Shown here piece by piece: positions 46,018-55,759 of a DNA stretch of 64,000 bases. Origin of the DNA: Sthenelais limicola. Its lineage: Eukaryota; Annelida; Polychaeta; Phyllodocida; Sigalionidae. The notes beneath the pieces were generated by a model. That model worked only from the letters and a program-made list of their open reading frames with translations. It was not told where the DNA came from and did not search any database. Position 1 is the first letter of the stretch; each line of letters opens with the position of its first letter. The DNA is taken from the NCBI GenBank assembly GCA_942159475.1, contig OW804097.1:38886298-38950297 (forward strand), read 5' to 3'. The translations under genes were made by a program, and so were the position numbers.

Positions 46018-48266
46018 ATGACAGAAAGAAATGAGGATATTAGTACTCGTAAGGGGCTGAAATATGTGCATCTCAACGTTGGCAGTATGCTATATAAGAT
46101 AGACAATTTGAGTCTAGAAATTCTAAATGGTCTGTATGATATTGTAGGTCTCACCGAGACATGGAATAATGATGGTACACCGCCTCGGTTGTTAAATATC
46201 AAAAACTACTCCTATGTTAGACAGGATAGAGCAGAAAATATCAGAGGAGGTGGAATCATGTTGTATTACTTGAGCTCATATAAATGTGTTGAGTTGCCTA
46301 CATATAATATTAATACACCAGATATTGAGTTGTTAGCAGCTAAGATTAAAGCTGGACATCGTAGGCCTGTAATTTATCTGACTGTATATAGACCTCCTAG
46401 GGGAAGGATTACTAAGTTCTTTGATGCTATTAGCACAGTCCTAGATGCAGTGGATAGAGAAAATTTAGAGGTTATTTTGTCGGGGGATATAAATGTCAAC
46501 ATGCTAGCGAAAGATAATATTAATACGAAGAGAATGAATAATATATGTAGTCATAGAGGGCTCAAACAACTGATTTTACATCCAACTAGGGAGACTGTTG
46601 AAACAAGCACACTCATTGACGTAGTATTCTCGAGTTGTAGATATATATCTGCAGCGGGGGTGTTGGACACGCTCCTCAGCGATCACAGTCCAGTATTTTG
46701 TATCCAAAAAAAATGTAAGATAGCCATAGATAATGGTAGGAGTTTCAGGGATTGTAAAAGATTGACTACACCAATGATCAGAGAGTCGTTGAATTCCTTA
46801 GAAGCTAGAGAAGTAAACCGTAATGTGCCACGTTCCCCAGATAAAAACTGGGAGTTATTGTACCAGGATTATATTGAGGTATTAGACAAAGTAGCTCCTC
46901 TTACACCGGTGAAAAAGAGAAATGTGAACAGAACTGTCTGCACTGCAGAGCTACGGCGGTTGATTCGTCAAAAAAACAAGGTATTTAGAAAAGCAAAAAA
47001 AGCAGGTAATGATCTGGGTTTATGGTCAGATGCGAAGAAACTAAAACGGTTGGTAAAACCTTTAGCATTAAAAAACAGAAAAGAGAATTTGTCACGAGAG
47101 TTAGATAACAATATCGGCAACCCGAGGAGATTTTGGTCGATTTTGTCGGGTGTATATAGCAACAAACCAGTTACTTCAAACCTTCCCTTTGTAATTAATA
47201 CGGATGGTGAACAGCTATTGGACAAAGCTGCAGCTGATTATTGTAACGAATATTTTGGTAGTTTGGGGGTGGCTCATGACTCTGTTGAAATTAGACCTAT
47301 TCCGATAAAAACTCGCAATGTATTCTCATGGAATGACATGATATCAGAGGAAAATGTTAGGAAGGTTATTAAAGACACCGATTTCTCTAAATCATCTTGT
47401 GTTGTTGGAATAAAATCATCTGTTCTCAAGATGTTTTTGCTGGCAGATATCGAGAATATAACTTCCCTTTTTAATTGTGTCAGACTATCAGGAATTTTCC
47501 CCCAGAGTTGGAAAGATGGAATTTGTACCATGATCCCGAAAATTAAGAACGGTAGAAAAGTAAATGACCTTCGTCCTATCGTATGCACCCCTATAATTAG
47601 CAAACTTTTCGAAAAAATTTTAGCGAAGAAGATGATTGACTATCTTGAAATAAATAATTTAGTGACAGATAGACAACATGGTTTTCGTAATGCAAGAGGA
47701 ACAGATACTGCATTAAAATCCTTGTTAGATAATGTTTTATTCTATAAGGACCACTCTTTAAATTCAGCCGTTACATTTTTAGACATCTCTAAAGCATTTA
47801 ACAGCGTCAATATTGCCCTCCTGCTCGAAAAACTCAAATCTTTAGGTATCGATAAAAACGTACTGAAATTATTACGATCTTATTGTGTTGACAGAACACA
47901 GCGTACGGTTTTTAATGGGTTTCTTTCCAATAAAGTAGTTATGAAGGCAGGAGTGGCGCAAGGAAGCATCCTTGGCCCATTATTCTTTGTGATCTATATG
48001 AACAGTCTGGCCGATGTGGACTTTCATGGGCAACTAATTATGTACGCAGACGATTGCGCAATATGTACGCCCATTTTAAATAGAGATTCGATCAAATTAT
48101 TGCAGTTGGATCTGCAAAGATTTGAGGAATGGTCAAAAAATAATTATCTTAAGGCAAACGCCAAAAAATCTCAGATACTTGTCTTTAGGGGAAACCTTGA
48201 TGCGTTTGTGAAAAATCTCCCTCCCTTAGATCTTGGAATGGAGGTGATTGATTATGTAGATGAGTA
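46018..48266 (+). CDS. LINE ORF2: AP-endonuclease and reverse transcriptase (5' part)
   Basis: Nicks target DNA and primes reverse transcription there. ATG at 46018 overlaps an upstream stop (TAATG). The endonuclease/exonuclease/phosphatase domain occupies about 1-235: HLN (Asn 20), LTETW (Glu 47), RGGGI (76-80), VYRPP (123-127), SGDINVN (155-161) and LLSDHSP (Asp 222, His 223). RT: FPQSWKDG (494-501), DLRPIVCTPIISKLFEK (517-533), HGFRNARGT (554-562), motif A FLDISKAF (587-594), GVAQGSILGP (645-654) and YADD (676-679). The motif style is CR1/L2-like. Codon 750 is split by an insertion; read as is, the frame runs on into the inserted DNA for 22 codons and stops at 48336. All catalytic residues are present. 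Confidence 0.9.
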
Positions 48267-48636
48267 TACCCGACGGGCAAATGACCGCGATTCTACGCAA
48301 TTTTTAATGCGCAATCATCTCGCCATAGTTCCGTGATGAGAGTGGACGCTTTTCACGCAATAATTATTGCGCAATCATTGCGCAATGATCACGTTAAAGG
48401 TATAACGCAATATTACTGCAAAAATGAGCAAATTCTAATGCTATTTTGAGGGATATTTATATACTACAGATTCCATACATTGATAGCATCTAAAATGAAC
48501 GATACACCTCATGGCAGTTTCATTTCCCTGCCCTGGCATTGCTAGTTATTTCTCACAGAAAGGTATGAAGGGTATCATTATTCCCTAAATATTTCTAAGA
48601 GAGTTTAGGCTAGTGCATGTGTTGCCCTCTCTATAT

Positions 48637-48699
48637 AATTCCTGAATATAAAATGATGCATATATTATATATATATGCATCATTTTATATTCAGTAATT
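48637..48699. repeat. 63-bp palindrome nested in the insertion
   Basis: Arms 48637-48664 and 48672-48699 pair over 28 bp with one mismatch around a 7-nt TA-rich loop. Perhaps a tiny MITE or a hairpin-prone relic. Confidence 0.85.
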
Positions 48700-49005
48700 C
48701 TACCATGCTCTTGGTGAGCCTGTAGCATAGTAGTCTCCTGTTTGATGTGTTTCAGTTGGTGAATGGCCCTGCCTTACCCAAGCCACTATAGGGACAATGT
48801 ATATGTACAATCATTAGGGTGGTTTCATCATAGCATTTTCCAATATCAAACAGGTATATAACACACATAAACTATTGATGTATATCATTTATAACATTCC
48901 TATGTACATGCTCTGGAATATCTATATCGGTATAAATGCCATAAAAGTGTATTAGGGGCACTTTTATTGTAAAAGAATTTGTAAATACACTCCAGTTCCC
49001 AGTTG

Positions 49006-49044
49006 GCCACCTGGTGAAAACAGTACTGCCACCTGGTGAAAACA
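49006..49044 (+). repeat. 16-bp direct doublet (gccacctggtgaaaac)
   Basis: Two exact copies at 49007-49022 and 49029-49044 inside the 1.7-kb insertion. Confidence 0.8.
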
Positions 49045-49518
49045 TGTGTCATAAGGGTAAGCCTATGGGGAGATGCAACATGTATTAAAAATGATTGGTG
49101 GTAGTATTGTCTAGTATTAAGATGGAATGTTGTTTTATGCCTGCCTTATAATAAGTCATAGAATAGGCTTCTATCGTTTAGCTTTGTGTGTAGGGGTTTC
49201 TTTGATTTGGTGTCTGGGAGCGAGTATCAGTGTCAGAGAATTGAGGTGCGACAATGAGTGTGAATGCCAGGTGAGTATGCAGTGGCAGGTATTGTGGCGT
49301 TCTGTGGCTTCATTGTGTTGTATAATGTTATGGTAGTTGTGGGTGCGGATTTGGTTAGAAATATCATTTGTGATAGAAGTGATCAGAATGTTTAGGTTAT
49401 ACAGATGAATATATGAGATTCTCAAATAAATACGATATGCTCCATGGACCCTCCATGACACTCAACTCTCATACAGTGCATTCACACCTGATTGCGCCAC
49501 CTGCAGACAATGACATTT

Positions 49519-49545
49519 ATTTGTTTGTTTGTTTGTTTATTGATA
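49519..49545 (+). repeat. (GTTT)n microsatellite
   Basis: Four to five tandem gttt units within the insertion. Confidence 0.8.
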
Positions 49546-49979
49546 GCATTTCATTGGTACATATCTAAAATATTACAAAATTTATTAGAATAGATTCACA
49601 TTCATTAATAATTAATTATTTGATTTATATAGAGTATTTAGACGTGATTTTGAATGCGCATTATATGCGCAATTGAGATCACACTCATATTATTGACTTT
49701 TGAAGAAAACATGTATTCGCAGATAAAATTGGTTGAGTAAGACATGTTTAACACAAACATAAATGAATATGAATGAGAACTTGATCCAACACAAGTGTGA
49801 GACTCCCAACAATATGGGAGGAAATAGACACAATGGATTTCACATAATGATTGCTAATGGTATGTCCATTTCACTGTGATTCAAAGCCATAAGTATCACA
49901 CTTCACTAGTTTGCGCTCAATCACAAAATGATTGCAGAGCTATCACACTCAATTGCACTCAGTGCCCGTCGGGTAAGTA

Positions 49980-50577
49980 CTTGGGTACATGGCTTAACAG
50001 CCAATTATCCATGAAAAAACAAATTAGTACTAATTATGGGATTGCAAGTAATTATCTTAGACGACTAAAGAAGGTTAAACATCTGCTGAATCAAGATAGG
50101 CTTGTACTAATATACAAAACTTTTATTTTGCCCATCTTAGAAAAGTCTTGTGTATTTATCGACTTGTCTAACAAATGTGATTACATAAGGTTGCAGAAAT
50201 TGCAAAACAAAGCATTGGGAATTATTTATGGTAACAGATACTACAGAGAAGGGAAATTCAACATGCACATAAAGAGTAAGTTATTACCCTTATCCTTTAG
50301 ACGTGAGATAAGATCTATCTGTTTACTTAAACGTACTGGTACCTTTGCTGATAATAACGTAGCTGGGCACATGCTCAGGAATGGTTATAGAAAAAAAACT
50401 GAAATAATAAAGTGGAAAAAACAACAAATCAAAAGAACCACTTTAGGTAGAGTAAATGACACTTGGAACAAGTTGCCTGAAAAAATAAGAACAATAGAGG
50501 GTGATATTGGATTCAAGAACGCGATAAAAATGTACTACTATGGTAAATTCATAGAATCTGGATTGATTGAAATGTGA
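49980..50577 (+). pseudogene. LINE ORF2, 3' part (reverse transcriptase C-terminus)
   Basis: Continues ORF2 after the insertion: LGTWLN, then YLRRLKKV, LVLIYKTFILPILEKS and LQKLQNKALGIIYG, the conserved thumb/C-terminal region of CR1/L2 LINE RTs. It ends with TGA at 50575-50577. Joined to 46018-48266 the frame would be 948 codons with no other break. As it stands this piece is separated from its start and cannot be translated with the RT core. Confidence 0.85.
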
Positions 50578-51255
50578 TTGAGTGTTATGGTAATTATATA
50601 ACGGAATGCTTGTAAGTAGTGGAATATTTTTTGTCTGACTAATTGTTCTCAGATGTCGGAAAAGTTCCTTAATGTAAAAATATTGAGATGTTTCATATAT
50701 ATAAAACTGTTGCACTGAAGCTGTATTACCTCGCGAGTAGGCCCATGTGAAAAGTAATAAGAGATGATGACAAATAGTGTAAGATTGTAAAAGCTATAAT
50801 TTAACAAGGTATGGAATATTCAATGGTCAGTATGTAAGAGCACGACGCGGAACATTGTGTAATTGTTGTTTTTATTTGTACTACTGTTTTTAAGAAATTA
50901 GCCTGATCTAATTTAGAACTATCTGTATGCTAATCAGATATGTACCCATTTGTATCACTGTACTACTATTAGAAGTAACAGTAAACTAGAATAGTTTGAT
51001 CAGTCGCTAAGCAGGTATAATGATTAATTTAAAAATTCAGTGTTGTAAAATTTGTTTAGACTCAGTTTTTCTTTCTTACTTCTTATTTCTTATTTCTTAT
51101 TCCTTTTTTGTGTACTAAATTTAGGAGTTAACTTAGAAATATCTTGATGTAATTTAAAAATAAATTTAAAAATCAGGCTATTCTGGGAATATTCATACTG
51201 TCGTATGGAAATGTCTGTGTCCTGAATAAAAAATTTCAAAAATCAAAATCAAATC
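50578..51255 (+). terminator. LINE 3' UTR with polyadenylation-like signal and tail
   Basis: AT-rich 3' UTR. aataaa at 51225-51230 is followed by aaatttcaaaaatcaaaatc, a short A-rich tandem of the type seen at CR1/L2 3' ends. Confidence 0.55.
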
Positions 51256-51256
51256 A

Positions 51257-51362
51257 TTCGTTGCACAAAGAATGAGCAAGAATTTCTACGAATTTCAACA
51301 AGCAACAGTAAGGCTAAAAACAGCCACGAATATGCAACGAACAGGCATTGTGCAACAGCCCT
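51257..51362 (-). repeat. Short repeat with gttgcacaa-type inverted ends
   Basis: Starts gttgcacaaa (51258) and ends ttgtgcaacagccct (51348-51362), giving short inverted ends. It shares its end with the repeat at 41585. It directly follows the LINE tail, so the LINE may have inserted into or next to it. Confidence 0.45.
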
Positions 51363-51364
51363 CT

Positions 51365-52000
51365 GGTAACTCTCCTCCGCTCTTGGTAGTAGCATTCCCG
51401 ATTTCTCCTTTCTCAGAAAAAGACAGAAATAAAGGTAGCACTGAATGATCTTTGTTTTTTAAATTTCCGAAACAAATTAATAATTTTGACATGTAACATC
51501 GATCCATGGCAAACGCTGAAAAAGTAAATGAGTTTTGATTCTGCTGGTTCTTTATTTTCATCGGCTACAACTTCTGTTGACCTCTGTTGTGTTTGAGACA
51601 AAATGAAGTATGTTTAAACGTGATAGTAAAAAGCTGGCTGAAAGCTGGGAAAGTTTATAAAAAATAAACATGGAGAATGGAGTATTTGTTCAGCTTACAG
51701 ATGCATAGAAATTTGTGGGCGTTGTACTCGACCGTCGGCACCCTCCGCTTCTTCCTTGGAAGAAGTCAGAATGACTCTTATTTACAATTTCGTACGGTGC
51801 ACAGACTTTCTAGCGTCCAATGAATTTACTCTTACTCCACACGGTTACTTCTGTGCTTGCATTCAATAATTTCCCCGCTGAGAATGTCTATTGACGCATG
51901 GAATACTTAGTTTAGGTTGTTGCCTACAGCCTAGCGTACTTAGATTGTCGATTCAGGTACTCACGCTTCCACAATTAGTTTTCGTTTCAACCTCCACACT
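51365..52000. other. Non-coding stretch
   Basis: No gene recognised. Confidence 0.4.
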
Positions 52001-52009
52001 CAACCAACA

Positions 52010-52175
52010 CAGCTACATCCACGCCTTTATCGCGTTGACCATTCCGATCCCTTGTTGAGTTCCGTACGAGCCGGAAGTCACGTTCACTCTAATCAACGTA
52101 ACTGACTGAATAAACAGCGCTGAGGCCCGGGTGGGACGTGGGGTGACGCGACGGGTGGGTGGAGGGTAATTCGTC
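52010..52175. promoter_or_regulatory. CpG-richer patch with an ETS site (candidate promoter)
   Basis: More than ten CpG in about 160 bp, in a CpG-poor surround, plus a consensus ETS/GABP motif CCGGAAGT at 52071-52078 and gtgacgcg at 52143-52150. No linked exon was recognised on either side. Confidence 0.3.
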
Positions 52176-52314
52176 GGAAATTTAAAATAAAAACAATCTA
52201 AAAGCGTTGAAATATAACCCATTTACTTCCTACAAATAAATACCTTGTGCGGATACTTTCTGGATTTCTAACAATGTTTGGTATCAATACAATCCGTCCT
52301 GAGTGCCCCACCAC

Positions 52315-52500
52315 CTTACACACTCACACTCTCTCAGTGTCTGTCTCTGTTCCTCTCCTCTCCCTGTCTCCCTCTCTCTCTCTCCTCTCGCTCTCCCCTC
52401 GCTCTCCCTCTCTCTCCTCTCTCTCTCCCTCTCTCTCGTCCCTCTCTTTCGTCCCTCTCTCCCTCTCTTCCCGCCTCTCTCCCTCTCTCAGTCACTCTCC
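52315..52500 (+). repeat. (CT)n-rich polypyrimidine tract
   Basis: ctctctc/ccctctct repeats over ~185 bp. Confidence 0.9.
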
Positions 52501-52569
52501 TCCCAAGTCTGCTAAGCCCATGCCAGATCCTATAATGTTCATGCTTTCCAAAACAACATTTCTGAGCTA

Positions 52570-53300
52570 AATTATTTTCATATCCATCAACGTCAGTCGC
52601 TGATACCCAGAGTATATCAGGGTACCCCTCTCTCAGCTTATCTTATCAATCCGGTTTGACACCCGCATTAAGCATTTGATACCCTGAATGATCTCATGCA
52701 TAAGATGAACCCTTCACATGCGAGTCTCCTCATAGGAGAACATTCAATATCTCGCTACCAAAAGCTTTACTGTTTAAATAAATTAAATATTGGTGTAGAA
52801 TATTTCATAATGACCATATTATTGCAGTTGAGGACAATATGTTTATGGTAGGTAGCTGCTAGTCGCTCACCCTTTGTAGTTATATTTATTCATATTTCAT
52901 TTTTCTCTTTTGTTTAATTGATATTGTGGTATTTAACCGCTAATATAATCTTTTTTTACTTCATTTATATTTTCCTTTAAAGGCGATTCATGAAAACATC
53001 CCTGAGAGCTATTGCGTTTGATTGATTTTTGTTTTAAATATTGGTATTGGCCTGAACATTTTTTTTAGAAAAAGAAAATGATATGTTAGTGGCTTATTGC
53101 AAAGGCCAATTCACATTAAGCATGTTCACATTTTGTGCAGTGATCTCATCTTTTCTAGTTTAGGCTATTTGTTGTTGTGATCTTTTAGTATAGATTTGCA
53201 CTAGCAACAGGTTCTTAGTTATTATCTTTTTTGGTATATAACTGATTTTGGGATTTTTTTTCTGTTGAAGGTTGACCTTGCTCTTGAAAATGGATGTTTT
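52570..53300. other. Non-coding stretch
   Basis: AT-rich; nothing recognised. Confidence 0.4.
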
Positions 53301-53305
53301 ATGGG

Positions 53306-53884
53306 TTGCTGACAAAATGAAATATATCGCACAACCAGCTTACAGTTCAGCATTGTTTCATGTAGTAGGCTTTACCGGGTTCCTGACAAAACTAATTGTA
53401 CTGCACAATCAGCTCACTGTTCAACATTGTTTCATGCAGTAGGTTTTACTGGGTTCCTGACAAAAATAAATATACTGTACAGACAGCTTACAGTTCAGCA
53501 TTGTTTCATGCAATAGATTTTACCAGTTCCTGAGAAAACTAAATTATACTGCTCAATCAGCTTACAGTTCAGCATTGTTTCATGCAGTAGATTTTACTGG
53601 ATTCCTGATAAACTAAATATACTGCACAACCAGCTCACAGTTCAGCATTGCTTCATGCAGTAGGTTTTACTGAATTCCTGAGAAAACTAAATATACTGCA
53701 CAACCAGCTTGCAGTTCAGCATTGTTTCATGCAGTAGATTTTACTGGATTCCTGATAAACTAAATATACTGCACAATCAGCTTCCAGTTCAGCCTTGTTC
53801 CATGCAGTAGCTTTTACTGGATTCCTGAGAAAACTAAATATACTGCACAATCAGCTGCAGTTCAGTATTGTTTCGTGCAGTATG
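53306..53884 (+). repeat. 73-bp minisatellite, eight copies
   Basis: The anchor gttcagcattgtttc recurs at about 53345, 53419, 53492, 53567, 53640, 53713, 53786 and 53860 (spacing 73-75). Units share catgcagtag, ttttactgg, ttcctga and atactgcacaa. Later copies are more alike than the first two. Confidence 0.9.
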
Positions 53885-53889
53885 ATTGT

Positions 53890-55590
53890 GCATGTCATGC
53901 AAGGACTCTCTGTATGTCCGTATTAGTAGACCCATGTTGAGAGATGCAGTTTCACAACTGAATCCATCACTGTGTCATATTCTTTGCATTAACCTAGGGC
54001 AATTGAAAACCCCTTGCTATAGCATTGATTCACAGAGGCTGATAAAGACTTTAGAAACAAACAAAAGACATTGTATTGATTGATCTATTAATTTGGATTA
54101 AAATAGACAGCAGTTAAAACATCTAATCAAAGCAACTTAGGACTTAACTTACGATTACTGCTGGAAATATATCTGTACAGTAATTATAACGTCAATAAAA
54201 TGCACTAAAATAAAACCTCAATTCTTCATCCACCATGTATAAAGCACAATGAATAAAGTTACAGTAAATGGTTAAATGGTTTATCCCTGCCAAAGATCAT
54301 ATATCAATTCCAATAGCCCATAAATCCTGCTGACACACCCGCACAAATACCTCAATACCTCAACACCTTTTCACCGCGGAAGTCACAGCCCGTACAAAGC
54401 CTAATATTGGAAATCAATAACATGGGATTAGAGTGACAAATCCCTCCGGCGCCAAATATGATTAATGGCTGGACCAAAGAAGGGGCACATAATGCTTACA
54501 AAGCTTTGGCGAAGTCTTGGTACAGGCCTTGGATTTTATCTATTCAACTGTAATTAGTATCACCATGAAATTTGTATTTCTATGAGGCAAGATGTAGTTC
54601 CATTAGTTTTCTTACGTTGAGGGTAATGGGTTAGGTCTTCAGAATCTTTATTATTTGTGTTTACAAATCACCAAAATCGCACAAATTATGCTCATAACTG
54701 GGGGCTCATAATTCACATACATGTCTATATATACATGTGTATACTTATATTCTAATCACAGAATGATTTTGTTAAATCCACCCTGAAACCTGATTTGTTT
54801 AAACTACATAATTTTCTATTCTTATTTAGTAATGTATAGTAAGTCTTTCATAATGAGGAAAATTCCTTTACAGACAAAGCTTTGGCAACCTGGCATCATT
54901 GGGAAAGAGGAACCCAAGGCAAAGGCATGAAGAAACCCGATGTCTTTTTATATTTAAAAAATCCTTACTTAAAACTTTCCTTATTAAGCAGCTGGATTTT
55001 TCGTAATGATTTCCCATGAAACAGGCTCCCGAAGGAATTTCAAATCGTAGATGAGTTAAGCATATAAAGGGTTATAGCAAATAAGCCGGTGGATGGGACA
55101 GAGTAACGGAGAGGATGGGGGGATGTGTGGGATGTGATTTGTGTTGCTCACACCTCCTTTCATGATTTGTGACTCTTGCAATCACCCAGTGAGGCGAGCC
55201 TGTCGCCAAAATGTCAACCCCGTTTGAATCTGATCCCCTCCAATCAATCTTGAGTGGGTTTGTGAAGAGTTGCTGGTGCTGGTGGCGGTGGTGCTTCTAA
55301 CGGAGACTGGCTTGGCTTTGCACCATAGAATCTTCGTCAGTTATATTTTATAGGTCTTCTGGACTGCCCTGATAAATAAAGGAATAGATGGTAGTCAGAA
55401 GTTCGGTAGTAATTGAACATTCGTTGGACGAGATACCGGAGGACTCGAGGTTAATAGATATTCGTCCTTAGCAAAATATGATATAAATATTATGCTTTAT
55501 ATCACAACTTGGCTAGTTATCAACCTCGCAACTCACTGATCCGCACTATGCATAATGTTTCGGAAAATTACATGTGTGTTCCGCCAAGTA
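53890..55590. other. Non-coding stretch
   Basis: No gene supported. 54956-55030 is a third copy of the tccttacttaa repeat described at 33952. Confidence 0.4.
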
Positions 55591-55609
55591 ACAAAGGTGC
55601 TTGTTATCT

Positions 55610-55755
55610 TGGCTCTGATTGGTTCCGGTTCGCGCTCAGGAAAAGTGGGCCACCAGTCACGCTTGCTGTATTATCCAATGAGATTGAGTCTTTCATAAAG
55701 TGTTTGGGATGCATAACATAAACAAGTTTCGGCGGAAAGCCATGCAAGGTAAATA
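55610..55755 (+). promoter_or_regulatory. Candidate promoter with paired CCAAT boxes
   Basis: attgg at 55618-55622 (reverse CCAAT in ctgattggttccgg) and ccaat at 55675-55679. 60 bp further on, ATG CAA G|GTAAAT (55742-55754) could be a start codon followed at once by a splice donor. No downstream exon was recognised, so this is speculative. Confidence 0.2.
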
Positions 55756-55759
55756 AATC

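Larger units (their letters stand above)
48267..49975. mobile_element. Non-autonomous DNA transposon (1,709 bp) inside LINE ORF2
   Basis: 13-bp terminal inverted repeats (tacccgacgggca) at 48267-48279 and 49963-49975. AGTA flanks both sides (48263-48266 and 49976-49979), a 4-bp target duplication. Removing the element and one AGTA restores a continuous LINE frame across VDEY/LGTW, which confirms the borders. Neither strand carries a transposase; the longest frames are under 100 codons. Motif GCGCAAT recurs near both ends (48308-48318, 48367-48390, 49654-49676). Superfamily unassigned; 4-bp duplications occur in several (for example Sola, Chapaev). Confidence 0.88.
46018..51255 (+). mobile_element. 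CR1/L2-type LINE, interrupted by a later insertion
   Basis: ORF2 (46018-48266 plus 49980-50577), a 3' UTR of about 680 bp, a polyadenylation-like aataaa at 51225 and a tail of caaa/atcaaa units to about 51255. The 5' limit is uncertain and may lie near 45.3 kb or include the NADAR ORF. The tail type (short A-rich tandem rather than poly-A) fits CR1/L2-group elements. Confidence 0.8.

Noticed and set aside
49171..49461. Frames inside the 1.7-kb insertion (69 and 96 codons)
   Set aside because: No transposase motif; the element is non-autonomous.
52247..52570. Ser/Leu-rich frames of 70-107 codons
   Set aside because: Translation of the CT microsatellite.
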